NCBI GenBank assembly: GCA_047967505.1
Contig: CM106541.1
Length of the DNA: 64,000 nucleotides
Direction: 5' to 3' (one strand)
Origin: Dipteris shenzhenensis
Lineage: Eukaryota; Polypodiophyta; Polypodiopsida; Gleicheniales
A model generated the notes under the pieces. That model did not search any database. It had not been told where the DNA came from and was given only the letters and a program-made list of their open reading frames with translations. Position 1 is the stretch's first letter, and each line of letters begins with the position of its first letter. The position numbers and the translations under genes were made by a program. This document shows positions 10,502 to 21,385 of this stretch, in pieces.

Positions 10502-11913
10502 GATGCAAATAAAGCAAAATCGCAAATGCTAGTGCCTGCAAGAGAGAATCACACCAAATACCAGGTGCACCCAAATGTGTATGCCACAATAGAGTGAAAT
10601 ATCACCAAAACTCAAAACTCAAAGCATCTGACTCATGTGCATATACTATGCATCCATATGAGCAAATCTGGCCCAAAAGAAAATGCCAATAAGTGCCAAA
10701 TGACTCAAGCACAAAACTGTCCACTGGCATATGCATCAATAATGTCTCATCCAAGAGAGCATAGCACTATCAGTGCGTCACCTGCAATGTGTCAAAGCTG
10801 TCCCTCAGCATAAAATAGCATCCATGTGCAAAGCGTCCATATAAATAGCATCCCACAAGGCAATTTGGGCCTATCAGCGCATCCAACAAGGACCGCAATG
10901 CATCCAAATGGCCTATAAATCATCCATTGCAACCCAATGCATACCACGAATGAGCGCACACTGCTCAAACTGCAACCAGAGTGATCTGCATAAGGTATGC
11001 TCAAGAAATCATAGTCCCACGGTAATGAGCGCTACTGAAAATAGAACCTGAGATGCTTCAAAACATGGGCGCCATTGCATAATCGGACTCAGCAAGAAAA
11101 TCTACAAATATCTCTCTTCTGCCAGAACTCCAAAATCCCAACCGATGAATGAGAAATGGGAGTCAACACTTATCCACTGCCATGTGGCATAAATCTAAGG
11201 TTTCAAAACCTTAGCATGAAAAATGCATAACAGAGAGACGAAATCGAATACACAGAGATTTATAACTCTGAAAATCCTCCACCGAATCACGCAAGAACTG
11301 ATAGGTAGGGGTTTTTGGGCGTCCGGAATGCAATGGGACAGACGGTTTTGGAAACCATGGTCTCAATCACTGGGTCCAACACACGGACTGAAAAACGTTT
11401 TTGGAAACAGAGCTATCTGTAAACTCCACCGGAGTGCGAATGATGAGCAACATAGAAGTTTTAGGACCTCCTGAGTCCACCGGAACTGACAGATCTGCAA
11501 ATGGTTGCTCCAAACTTGAGTTCCAACACCCGAGCAAAAAACGCAGGAACTGACACAGTGAGTCAAAAATCCACTGAAATGATCCCAGATTCAAGAATGA
11601 AGGTGTTTCCAAGCTCCTGAAGTAATGTGGACACCAAAAGCAAGCAATAGTTGCCTCTACAAGTCAATACGGAGTCTCTGTCATCGAACGGAACAGGGAA
11701 AAGCTCAAAAAACGACTTTTTTCTTTGAAAGCTCTTAATAGGCTCTCAAAACCACTTCGCAAAGCCAAAGTGACTTTTCCAAAGGTTCCTCCAAGGTCTC
11801 TGCACACTCGGATGCAAGTAAAGTCACCCACAAAGCTTCCCACAAAGCTTCTCCTTCCTCCCACAGAGCTGCTGAGCTTCCAAGCATTCACGCACGCTCA
11901 GCTAGATCACCGG
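10502..11913 (-). other. Copia-1 untranslated leader
   Basis: About 1.4 kb between PBS and the Gag start. It contains only short frames without recognisable motifs, repeated ATGCATCCA-like words and no repeat array. Leader RNA of this length could hold packaging structure, which cannot be judged by eye. Confidence 0.7.
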
Positions 11914-11925
11914 GCTCTGATACCA
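11914..11925 (-). promoter_or_regulatory. Copia-1 primer-binding site
   Basis: The minus strand reads TGGTATCAGAGC, the exact plant initiator tRNA-Met PBS, two bases from the LTR. Confidence 0.95.
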
Positions 11926-11927
11926 GT

Positions 11928-12097
11928 TGAGAGTGCTCTCAACGGAAGCAAGAATGGAAGAAGGAGAGAGAGAGACAGAGAGCCACACAAGTTTTGGTGG
12001 GTGCAGAACCACCCTAATCTTCTTTTTCATTCATTTATATATGTGTTTGAGTATTGTACATAACTAGGGTTAAGGCACAGTGACCTTTAACCCCACA
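11928..12097 (-). repeat. Copia-1 5' LTR
   Basis: 170 bp, one substitution from the 3' LTR. The TATATAAAT box lies at 12033-12041 on the minus strand. Confidence 0.95.
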
Positions 12098-12102
12098 ACT
12101 GA
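12098..12102. repeat. Target-site duplication of Copia-1, right copy (ACTGA)
   Basis: Matches 6213-6217. Confidence 0.95.
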
Positions 12103-13320
12103 TAGACTACCAATCTAGAATCATGACACGCAATCAGGGTGAATGTGGGAATAGGAGCTTTAAAACCAATTGTGCCTAGAGCATTGGATGACACATCTTC
12201 AACGACATTCTCAAGCAAATCAGCTCCCTTGCAACAGCATGCCATAGCGGGTAATTCACAAGGCAATGTCAATAACTGGATACAAACATTGGCAACCATT
12301 GACAACTGCCATTCATTAGACCCCATCTTCTCACAGAAAGATGCTAAGGTGCTACAGGTAGATCCTCCACTCACACATGAAGAGCCAATTGATCTAGAGA
12401 TGCCGTTATTTATGGCTGACCTCGAGTGGGATAACGAACCTAAAGAAGGTGCCCATACCAATGATGACTCAGATTTTCCTTAGGACCTTGAAACAGAGTT
12501 TGAGAATGCTGAAATTGAAGATCAAATCTTTGATAATGACACAGCCATTCTGCATGCCCTAATGGCAGTCGAGCTTCCAAAAATTGAACCTGCAAAGTTG
12601 AATAACTACAAAAGATCCTGCAAGAAAGTTGGAGGAAATCGCAAAAAAGCCAAGGCCGAACACTTCAATGAATTTGAATGAGTCCAAACAAGGATCGTCA
12701 AATTGTATCTTGCAAATCTAGCTCTCTCAAAATCAGAACTACCACCTCTTAAATGGTCCCATGAAGGACTGGAAGGAGTATGCATAGCAAATGAACCCTT
12801 ACTTGGAAACACCTTACCAGTGGAAAAGTTACCCCACAGTTCCCAACGTAAGAAGTTTTAAAAATATAAGCCACATGTGCGGATGAAGCTCAATTAAGAA
12901 ACTTAAGAAAAACAAAGTCAAAAATTGCCTTAAAAATTGGTAAATGAAACTATTCAACCTAGTACACATGGCACATGTCAGACTAGTTCAACACCATCAG
13001 AGACCGTTCTTTGAGAAGTGCCAGAGTACTTCAAGAATTACACAAGTGGCAATGTCCCAATAGCAATGCCAAGACCACTAAGAGAATCTGAAGTTCAAGA
13101 AACCAATAGCATTGCAGAAACTCCAATCTATGAGGGATCAGCAAAAACACGCACAATAAACCTCGCTCTAGAAGGGGAGGAAGAAAAACTAGTTCTCATT
13201 GGGAAACGTCTTTGACAGGAAGATGAAACCAATCTCAAAGCACTCCTAAGGGAATACCATGACTGCCTAGCATGGTCATACAAAGAAATGAAAGGAATTT
13301 CACTAGACATGGCAGTACAC
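12103..13320 (+). pseudogene. Gypsy-1 protease end and acidic protease-RT linker
   Basis: After the Copia-1 insertion the Gypsy-1 frame resumes. The segment 12139-12483 is open (114 codons from an internal Met) and acidic. Further open stretches (to about 12680, then 13018-13215) lead into a KALLREYHDCLAWSYKEMKG block near 13230, the region just before reverse transcriptase in gypsy Pol proteins; Gypsy-2 has its equivalent as LETLLKSFKDVFAWDYTDLLG. Several stops interrupt it. Confidence 0.6.
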
Positions 13321-13330
13321 ACGGTACCTA

Positions 13331-13980
13331 TAAGGGAAGGTGCCCACCCTAAGGTATGTGGACCTTATCGCAAAATCCTAAGTATGGCACCATGGTTTAT
13401 GATGAGCTAGAAAAACTCCTAGATGCTAGATTCATCTACGAGATAGAGCACACTGATTGGGTTTCACCATCATCATTGTGCCTAAAGGCAATAAAAAGCT
13501 CAAAATATTCGTAAACTGAAAGAATGTGAATGCTGCCACAATTAGGGATCACTATCCCCTACCCTTAATAGAAACAGTGTTGGAAAAGATGGCAGGCTCC
13601 AAAATATATAGCTTTTTGGATGGCTTCAGTGGCTATAACCAACTACAAATTGCTCCTAAAGACCAACATCATTTGCTACAGAATGGGGTATTTTTGCATA
13701 TAGAGTCATGCCATTTGTCCTTTGTAATGCCCCGGCCACATTCCAGTGAGTCATGTTCATAGCTTTCAAGTCATTTCTAAATAAGTTTTTACAGGTGTTC
13801 TTGGATGATTTGTGCATCCATTCAAACAAAAAAGACCACTTTAAATGCCTTGAAGCAGTACTAATCAAATGCAAGGAGTATGGCATCTCCCTTAATCCAA
13901 CAAAATGCCAGTTCATGGTCACCCACTGAGTTGTTTTGGGACACATTGTTTCTCAACATGGGATTGCAACTACCTAGTGA
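13331..13980 (+). pseudogene. Gypsy-1 reverse transcriptase remnant
   Basis: Fragments in changing frames carry NAATIRDHYPLPLIETVLEKM, KIYSFLDGFSGYNQLQIAP and the catalytic-loop stretch QVFLDDLCIHSN near 13795. Several stops and shifts are present. The homology jumps from HIVSQHGIAT to RNase H sequence near 13970, so the thumb and the start of RNase H, probably more than 100 residues, are deleted. The enzyme would have made cDNA; this copy cannot. Confidence 0.75.
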
Positions 13981-14540
13981 ACATAAGAAAGACTACCCAT
14001 TCTACTTTGCCAGTCATCGACAACTCAATGATGCAGAGATCAACTATATGACGGCAGAAAGAGAAGCCCTAGCAATGGTGTATAGTGTTAAGAAATTTCG
14101 GCACTATCTACTGGCAAATGATTTTGTCTTCTACACCGGCCATCAAGCATTGCTTTATCTTGTGAACCGTCCATGTATAATAGGAAGAATAACCAGATGG
14201 CTCCTCTTGCTTCAAGAATTCAACTTCAAAATAGTGGTCTACAAAGGTGCCCAACACTACATTGCCGATCACATGTCTCGTGTCACGTTAGGAGAAGAAG
14301 CCACTGGAGTAGAAGACGACTTACCAGATGCCACATTATTTCAAATAGATGATTTTCCAGAGTGGTGTGGAGATATCATTGGGTACTTAATGGTAGGAAG
14401 ACCACCCCCTGAAATGAAATCAGTAGATGCCAGAAAACTAATTCTAAAGGTTGCACCCTATCAACTCATTGCAAGACAACTATACAAGATGGGCAAGGAC
14501 CAGGTATTAAGAAGATGTGTAATGAATGCCTCATGAGATC
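13960..14540 (+). pseudogene. Gypsy-1 RNase H remnant
   Basis: An open stretch of about 190 codons carries FYFASHRQLNDAEINYMTAEREALAMVYSVKKFRHYLL (core near 14010-14110), then HQALLYLVNRP and ADHMSR, the typical gypsy RNase H series. The N-terminal catalytic segment is missing through the upstream deletion, and the usual DH pair before SALL is GH here. Confidence 0.75.
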
Positions 14541-15666
14541 ATGCCAATCCTGAGTGAAGTCCATGAAGGCATTGCAGGAGGACACTTCCAAGGGGAAGCC
14601 ACAGCAAGAAAAGTTCTCTTCACAGGCTACTGGTGGCCAACACTGTGGGTAGATGCCTATGAATATGTAAAAGGCTATGATCAATGTATGCCAATGGACT
14701 ACTAAACCACAAAACAAAGACTTCAATCCCCTAACAACACTTGTTGCACAAAAACCATTTGAAAAATGGAGGATTGACTATGTGGGTCCCATCCATCCAG
14801 TAGCAAAGGGAACACAAGCACACTACATCATTGTGGCCACTATTACTTTACAAAATGGGTTGAAGCTAAAGCAGTCAGAAAGGCAGATGATAGAAGCACA
14901 ACAAGATTATTATATGAAAATGTGATCACCCTATTCAGATGTCCCATTGAAATTGTGTCGGATAGAGGCACACATTTTGTCAATGAGGTAATCCAAGAAC
15001 TCTTGTCTAGCTTTATGGTAATCCATAGAAAAAGCACACCCTACTACCCCCAAGGGAATAGATAGGCCGAATCCACCAACAAAATCATATGCATTATCCT
15101 CACCAAGGTAGTAGAACCATAGTGTTTTGATTGGGCAGAGAAACTGAATGCAGCCTTATGAGCATATAGAACCACACTCAAGGTTAGTACAGGGAACACA
15201 CCTTTTCAATTGGTGTACGGCCTTGAAGCTATGGTCCCACTAGAACTTGTAATACCAAGCCTATGCATAGTAGTACAGGAATGCATGGGAGACCATGAAT
15301 CCTTGAAAGAAAGACTCTATCAGTTGTGGAAGCATAGAGAGACAAGACTAGTCACCTACCATGCCATGACAACAGAAAAATGCAAAAGAAAGGCATGGTT
15401 TGACAAAAATCTTAAAGCTAAAGACATCAAGGAAGGTGACGGTCCTGTTATACAATGCCAAAGTACACAAGGGGAAACTGAAGTGTCTAGGTCAGAGACC
15501 CTATCGAGTAAGAAAGATGAATCCCATTGGAGCTATGCTACTAGAAACATTGGATGGAGTCCACTTCAACACAACAATAAATGGGAGCCGACTGAAGCGC
15601 TACTACTTCAACATGCAAGCCATCCCTGACAAAACCGAAGATTGGGGGAACCCAAGTCTTCCTTAG
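14530..15666 (+). pseudogene. Gypsy-1 integrase remnant and Pol C-terminus
   Basis: The zinc-binding part (GGHFQGEATARKV, YWWPTL, then YDQCM where the first Cys is Tyr) lies near 14560-14700. The core follows with WRIDYVGPIHP, EIVSDRGTHFVNE and an AESTNK stretch preceded by a stop. The C-terminal part runs from VSTGNTPFQLVYGLEAMVP to LKRYYFNMQAIP and ends at a stop at about 15666. No long extension follows, in contrast to Gypsy-2. Multiple frameshifts and stops make it non-functional. Confidence 0.75.
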
Positions 15667-16415
15667 TTAGGATTAGATTGTTACACGTGCACTCACTAGC
15701 ATATGCACATTTTTTTTGTACATATAGTTTGCACTAGATTGTTACATGCACACTCACTGGCATATGCACATTTTTGCACATTTAGGAAGACCTAATCAAT
15801 TTCGTATTAGGGATGATTGAGTCTTAGTTTCCCTATTAAATCCCACAAATAAGCATATAGTTAGTTCCTACCTAATCGACACATCACATGCACTCACACG
15901 ATTTTGCATAGGCACATAATAGATTGCATCAATAATAGTATTACAGACTTTCATTCCATACTCTCAAAGCATGCAATGAATTCACAAGCAGGAGAAGAAG
16001 CCATTCCAAAACTCCAGATGAATTGGCAAAAGATTATGTAGCCTCAGCAACGAGACCCCCGCCAAACATCACAGTCATCTCCTAAATGAAAAAATATTAG
16101 ACTTGCATGCAAACTTATCTCTACAAGCTCAATGATATAGGTGCAATCGCATCCAACATGTATGCAAGATAGCAAGAAATGCCAACCTCAATAATGAGAC
16201 CACCAACAAACCTCTTCCCAAGAAGATTCAATGGCAAAGTCTGCAGCCTCAGCAATGAGATCCCCTCTGAACTACAGACCACAAATTGTATGGTGCAAAA
16301 GCATTACAGCAGGAATGACTTGCATGCCACAAGCTCAATAGCCACTAGGTTACACACATGGCATCCCAACTCCAAAATCAAAATAAGGATGGGTAATCAA
16401 ATGGATTCGGGAGTA
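15667..16415 (+). other. Non-coding 3' region of Gypsy-1
   Basis: No gene is seen. A roughly 60-base unit (TTAGATTGTTACAYG followed by CACTCACTRGCATATGCACAT) is present twice in tandem at about 15670-15780. Near 16030 and 16240 the word CAGCCTCAGCAA-GAGA recurs. A 3' LTR was looked for and not found; it may be lost at the junction with the next repeat. Confidence 0.4.
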
Positions 16416-16530
16416 TGTTGTCTCTATGCCAACATGGGCTTAGGTAGAACAAAATGTGTGTGTAGAGTAGCAACAAAGCTCCGCTTGTACTTGCATAAGG
16501 CTAGAAATAATCCCTCTTAGAAATCCAACT

Positions 16531-16875
16531 TGCATGTTCTACATGCAAGTTCTACATGCAACTCCTACATACGAGTTCTACATGCGAGTTCTACATGCAA
16601 CTCCTACATGCGAGTTCTACATGCAACTCCTACATGCGAGTTCTACATGTGAGTTCTACATGCAACTCCTACATGCGAGTTCTACATGCGAGTTCTACAT
16701 GCAACTCCTACATGCAAGTTCTACATGCAATTCCTACATGCAACTCCTACATGCATGTTCTACATGCGAGTTCTACATGCAACTCCTACATGCAACATGC
16801 GAGTTCTACATGCAACATGCAACTCCTACAAGCAGCTTGCAACTCCTACATGCAGCTTCTATATGCAAGATCTAC
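16531..16875 (+). repeat. 13-bp minisatellite array
   Basis: About 25 units alternate between CTACATGCRAGTT and CTACATGCAACTC, so the higher-order period is 26 bp. Every frame reads open as Cys/Tyr/Met/Leu-rich repeats, which is a by-product of the array and not a protein. Confidence 0.95.
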
Positions 16876-16933
16876 ATGTAGAGAGAGAATGTCTTACAAT
16901 TCTTACATGCAGAGAGAGAAGCGCTCCGACTTG

Positions 16934-16941
16934 TATAAATA
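16934..16941 (+). promoter_or_regulatory. TATA box of the repeat family (plus copy)
   Basis: TATAAATA followed about 12 bases on by ATGGAATGAAGC, an arrangement repeated beside the TATA boxes at 19836, 20815 and 49276. Confidence 0.6.
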
Positions 16942-17050
16942 CCCCATAATGGAATGAAGCCCACACTCTTTGGAGCATTCTGTTGAGTTCTACTTTGGTA
17001 TTCCAAGCAATTGTCTCAAGTGTCCATGCTTCCTTGCACTCCACATCCAA

Positions 17051-17285
17051 AAGCATGTCCTAACCTTGCAACTCCTCCTCCCCTCTCCTCCAACCTTGCA
17101 ACCCATCCTCTCCCTCTCCTCCTCCCTCCTCCTTCTCCTTCTCCCTCCTCTTGCTCCTTCTCCCTCCTCCTCCTCCTCCTCCTCCCTCCTCCTCCCTTCT
17201 CCTTCTCTCTCCTCCCCCTCCTCCTTCTCCCTCCTCCTCCTCCTCCTCCTCCTCCTCCTCCTCCTCCTCCTCCCTCCTCTCTCTT
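17051..17285 (+). repeat. Polypyrimidine (CTC)n tract
   Basis: A nearly pure CT strand of about 230 bases, largely CTCCTC. Proline- or leucine-rich frames on this strand and Glu/Arg-rich frames on the other are artefacts. Confidence 0.95.
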
Positions 17286-17788
17286 CTTTCCCCCAAGCTC
17301 TTATACCTTCTTCCTCTCCCACTCCTATGCTCCCCCTAAACCCTTAGTTCCTCAACCTTTAACCTCCATGATCTATGAGGGAGACAAGTTCTCCACCATG
17401 TACTCTACCCTGAACCTTGGATCCCCCTTCTAACCTTAGAACCTCCTAAACTTTGAACCTCTTATAGACTCTGGAACCTCCTTCTAACCCTAGAACCTCT
17501 TGGAACCTCCTTCTAAACCTTAAACTCTTTCTAAACCCCTCAACCCCCAATGAAGGTGGAAGCCTTCATTACCTCAACCATGACGATACACGTTCCTTCT
17601 ACACATGCATGCACTATGTTTGCTTACCACACTTAAGCCTACGTCTCTCACCGAAATACCTCTCGAGGTCCTAAGCTACATGTATACTACAAACGATAAC
17701 CTCGAACTGTAGGTGACAAAAATCCTCGGAACCCTACATACTGAGAAAAACCTGCTCTTCTTGCGGAAGCTGTGGGAAAGAGCCAACA

Positions 17789-17908
17789 ATATATATTCTA
17801 CATTTTTAACTAAATCTAGTGTACAATTAGTCATTTGTGGTGTGCTCTGTAGCTATGCCCTCTCTCCTCATCCCCACTCTTCTCCTCTCCTCTCTCCATA
17901 TTTGTTCA
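17789..17908 (+). repeat. Fragment of a Copia-3 type LTR
   Basis: The reverse complement begins TGAACAAATATGGAGA and aligns, with scattered differences, to the first half of the LTR at 54258-54487, through GAGCACACCACAAATGACTAA. It ends with TTTGTTCA at 17908, the LTR terminus. Confidence 0.75.
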
Positions 17909-19286
17909 AGGTTGTTAGAGAGATTGCATGAAAATTTCATAGCCTTTCCTTTGAACGTCTAATTTTTGCATTTTTCTCTTGGGAGGCATGATGCATCATG
18001 CGACAAGCAACATCTATGGATGGACTCACCTGAAATGTGCTCCTATGCCAAATGGCTGGCTTTCAGAGAGAGGATTGTGAATGGATTTTAGCATTGGATT
18101 CTTGCAATCTGCATGTGGTGGATTCAATGTGTATCTTCATGTCCTCCCCTTGCTTGGCTCATCTCCATGCATGGCAACTATTCTTTGATTGGCATTAGAG
18201 TGGCTGGATTAATGCGGATAGCTATTCGTGATAGCGTTTGGGAAGGTACATTTTTTGATACCTATTTCAGGTGGCTCCTTGCAAACCGTGTGATGGATTC
18301 AATGATGGTGGTGGAGGTTTTCCTATTGGGTGCTCTTGTGAATTCAATTGTACATGGCCTAGTGAATGCCAAGTGAGGTAGAATTTGTAGTTTGTATGCG
18401 CTTGGTACCTTGTTGCTATATAAGTTCATGTTAACTTGCCTATGAATCTGCTTAGTTTCTTTCACAGTACAAGAATGATTGTAGCCATGGCAGAAGCTCA
18501 ATTGTCAAAGATTCTATGGACACTGACTTTGGGAACATCATAAAAGGTGGTGGTTTGCACACTGGCTAAACTTCACTTCATGCTTCCATTTGAACTTCTT
18601 TTTGTGAATCTTTAAGTCATTTTTCCCATTTATTGTCTTGTTTTTTGTTTTAATATTTGAGACATGTGACAAGAGTCCAATCCCTACAAACAATGAAGAC
18701 CCTGTGAACAATGAAGCAACTTCTTCCATGCAATAAGGTATGTGATGATATAAGTGCATGATTTTGTTTCTTTCAATCTTCGTCGTCATTCCTGCTTCAA
18801 CCCACTCTTCCTACAGCTTCTTGACCACAAGATTCTCATACATCTCCATTCTTTATTATTGTCAATAACTCCATTCTAGTCAATGCCTACTTGCATAATT
18901 TCTACCTTTGAATCCTTGCCTTTTTGCTTTTGTTATGCCTACATTTCACCCCAAGATCTTCCTCTCTCTCACCTCTCTCCCATGCTTCACTTCACCTCCC
19001 TCAATAACATGCAACTAGCTCATTGTCTAGCATTAAATAGCATGCGACCAGCCCCTGCACGATAGGTTGTCCACCATTAGAATGAACCAAGTCAGACCTC
19101 TACTCCTCGTCTTTCTACTAAAATTAGACACCCAAAAAGTTGTAGCTTTGCCATACCTCAAAGTAGTGATCATCTAATGTGCGATCTAGGCCTTAGGGAA
19201 AACCTCTTTCCTTCGCTTAGGGATTTGTCCTACATTTTGTTTTCATGCATGGTTTTGTGTCGGTGTGGGGATTTGTTTTTGTGTGT
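17909..19286. other. Non-coding interval
   Basis: Only short frames without motifs. A stretch at 19060-19100 (GATAGGTTGTCCACCATTAGAA) is shared with 54605-54630, so part of this is an unnamed dispersed repeat. Confidence 0.4.
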
Positions 19287-20432
19287 TGTCCCTGCCTCTC
19301 CCAAGTCCAGGTTTCGAGGGTGTTGGTCACCTACAATCGCATCGTTGCTCATTGTAGCATAGGTGTTCACAAGTGTAGCATAGGTCCTTGGGTCATGTTC
19401 CACTGAGAGGTGTAGGCTAAAGTGTGAAAAGCAGATCTCATACGTGTGCAGGTGAGAAATAGTTCTTGATCACAATAATGGATGGAGGCTCTCGCCTCCA
19501 TAAGAGTTCAAAGGTTTAGCAGGGGGTTGTAGGGTTTGGAGGGAGTCTAGGGTTGAGGAGTGGAGAACTATTTTCCTTCATGACTTTGAGGGGTAAGGAT
19601 TGAGGAGGTGGGGACAAGGGAGGAGAAAGGAGGAGAAGGAAGAGGGAGGAGGAGGGAGGAGAAGGAGGAGGGAGGAGGAGGAGGAAAGAAGGAGGAGGAG
19701 GGAGTGCAAGGATAAGGAATTCTAGAACATGACAGTGTAAGGGAGCATGGATGCAATGGAGATCAATCATATGAACACAATAGTAAGCTTGAACACTGAA
19801 ACCCAAAGAGTTAGAGCTTCATTCCATTGAGAGAGATTTATACATGTTGGTCTCTACACAATCTATAGGTACCTCTAGGGTGGGACCTCTTTTGTAGTGG
19901 ACAAGAGAGCCTCTAGTTTTTTAGGGACCTCTTGAGTCTCTGCACAAAGTGGGGGACCTCAAAAAGTGTAGGCTTTTAGTATTTATCTCTCTAGTTTTAG
20001 TCTTGCTCTCTCAAGATCCTGATTTTGTAATTATGATTGGATCTTTTCTAGAGAGGATTTTGGCTATCCTCATCCTTTAAGATTCATCATACCATATTTT
20101 AGGCTCAAGATATTACAAGAGAATCTTTGTCGCTACTCTACATACACAATGATTGCCTCTAGACTGCACTTCTGACCCTTGTTGCCACAGGGTTAGCTTT
20201 TAGTTTGTCTCTCGCTAGTTTTAGTATTTCTCTCTCTAGATCTTGATTTTGCAAGTATGATTGAATCTTTTCTAGAGAGGATTTTGGCTATCCTCATCCT
20301 TTAAGATTCATCATACCATCTTTTAGACTCAAGATATTACAAGCGAGGCTTTGCCGCTACTCTACACACATAATGATCTCATCGTTGTTGCTCTAGACTG
20401 GACTTGTGGCCCTTGTTATCACAGGGTTAACA
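19287..20432 (-). repeat. LTR-like repeat family, minus copy A
   Basis: On the minus strand it starts TGTTAACCCTGTGATAACAAGG (20432) and ends GGCAGGGACA (19287), giving TGT...ACA termini. It has the conserved box AAGCGAGGCTTTGCCGCTACTCTACACACA twice (near 20140 and 20345), because a segment of about 215 bases at the upstream end is duplicated in tandem. The TATA (19836-19842), the GGAATGAAGCTC stretch and a GGA-rich tract on the plus strand (19600-19705) follow. The upstream part lacks the minisatellite and instead holds AGTCTCTRCACAAAGTGGGGGACC words. Confidence 0.6.
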
Positions 20433-21385
20433 ACTTTCGATTGTAATATCTTGAGCCTAAAATATGATATGATGAATCTTAAAGGATAGGGATAGCCAAA
20501 ATCCTCTCTAGAAAAGATCCAATCATACTTGCAAAATCAAGATCTAGAGAGAGAAAAAGACCAAAACTAGAAGATAAATACTAAAAGCCTACACTTTTTG
20601 AGGTCCCCCCACTTTGTGTGGAGACTCAAAAGGTCCCCCCACTTTGTACTAAGACTCAAAAGGTCCACCTAATTTTTGTGGGGACTCATGAGGCTTCCCC
20701 ACTTTGTGTAGAGATCCGGCCCCCCCTAAAAGTGTAGGGAATGTTGTCCAAAAGGTCCCGTACAAAAGATGTCCCACCCTGGAGGTACCTATGGGTTGTG
20801 TAGAGACCAACATGTATAAATATATTTAAATGGAATGAAGCTCCCACTCTTTGGGATTTAATGTTCAAGCTCACTATTGTGTTCATATGGTTGTTCTCCA
20901 TTTTGTCCATGCTCCCTTACACTATCATGTTCTAGCATGCCTTTACCCTTGTTCTCCTCACTCCTCCTCCCTCTTTCCTCCACCTTCTCCCTCCTCCTAC
21001 TCCCTCCTCCTCCCTCCTCCTCCTCCTCCTCCTTCCTCCTCCTCCTCCTCGTCCTCTCTCCTCCCTTGTCCCCCCTCTTCAACCCTTACTGCTCGAAGTC
21101 GCAAAGGAGACTAGCTCTCCACTCCTCAACCCTGGACTCCCTCTAAACCGATCAAACCCCTTCTAAATTCTTGAACTTTCATAGAGGTGAGAGCCTCCAT
21201 CCATCATTGTGATCAAGCCCTCTTTCTCACCCAAAGCATGCATGAGATCTACTTTCCATGCTTTAGCCTACACCTCTCACCATAATACAACCCGAGGACC
21301 TACATCACACTTGTGAACACCTATGCTGCCATAAGCAATGACACGATTATAGGTGACCAACACCCTCCAAACCTAGACTTGAGAG
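20433..21385 (+). repeat. LTR-like repeat family, plus copy B
   Basis: This copy starts inside the family sequence at TTGTAATATCTTGAGCC, just past the conserved box, so its 5' terminus is missing. It then runs through the CACAAAGTGGGG-type words (reverse sense), a TATAAATA box (20815-20822), ATGGAATGAAGCTCCCACTC, a CTC tract (20950-21075) and the 3' part ending TAGGTGACCAACACCC near 21365. It lies head to head with copy A, so 19860-20430 and 20435-20815 form a large imperfect inverted repeat. Confidence 0.6.
20815..20822 (+). promoter_or_regulatory. TATA box of repeat copy B
   Basis: TATAAATA followed by ATGGAATGAAGCTCC, as in the other copies. Confidence 0.5.

Larger units (their letters stand above)
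6218..12097 (-). mobile_element. Copia-1: young Ty1/copia element nested in Gypsy-1
   Basis: The 5,880-bp element has 170-bp LTRs, a 5-bp target duplication, a PPT at 6388-6403 and an iMet PBS at 11914-11925. The LTRs differ at one position (TAACTGGGG versus TAACTAGGG), so insertion was recent. The leader between PBS and Gag is about 1.4 kb, long for copia. Gag-protease-integrase and reverse transcriptase-RNase H sit in two overlapping frames because of a frameshift. Gag style (KFDGTNFSLWKEQI) and the pol motifs suggest a TNT1-like (Tork) lineage; that is a family-level guess. Confidence 0.93.
3000..15666 (+). mobile_element. Gypsy-1: old, degenerate Ty3/gypsy element split by Copia-1
   Basis: The pieces lie in gypsy order on the plus strand: Gag with zinc knuckles (3835-5280), protease (5625-6217), acidic linker (12103-13320), reverse transcriptase (13331-13980), RNase H (13960-14540) and integrase (14530-15666). 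Stop codons, frameshifts and a deletion occur throughout, so it is long dead. The outer LTR boundaries could not be fixed. The region 2960-3100 has a TATA-like GGTTATAAGC and may be the end of a 5' LTR; no matching 3' LTR was seen. The domain series suggests the non-chromoviral OTA (Ogre/Tat/Athila) side of Ty3/gypsy, which is inference. Confidence 0.75.
16416..17788 (+). repeat. LTR-like promoter-bearing repeat, long copy with minisatellite
   Basis: The termini TGTTG (16416) and CAACA (17784-17788) are perfect inverted repeats of LTR type. Inside, in order: a box GTAGAGTAGCAACAAAGCTCCGCTTG (16470-16495), a 13-bp minisatellite, a TATAAATA box (16934-16941), a conserved stretch GGAATGAAGCCCACACTCTTTGG, and a long CTC tract. 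The same parts in the same order occur reversed at 49020-49760 and, with a different upstream section, at 19287-21839. I read it as a solo LTR or LTR-derived family. No PBS or PPT sits beside it, so this is inferred. Confidence 0.6.

Noticed and set aside
16531-16875. CRISPR-like look of the regular repeats
   Set aside because: Units are contiguous with no unique spacers, there are no cas genes, and the sequence is plant nuclear.
16534-16957. Long overlapping frames rich in Cys, Tyr, Met and His on the plus strand
   Set aside because: All are readings of the 13-bp minisatellite, which lacks stops in every frame; the mirrored frames at 49260-49640 have the same cause.
16970-17433. Leu/Pro-rich plus frames and Glu/Arg-rich minus frames
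   Set aside because: They follow the CTC tract and have no motif; the same applies at 19516-19806 and 20851-21146.
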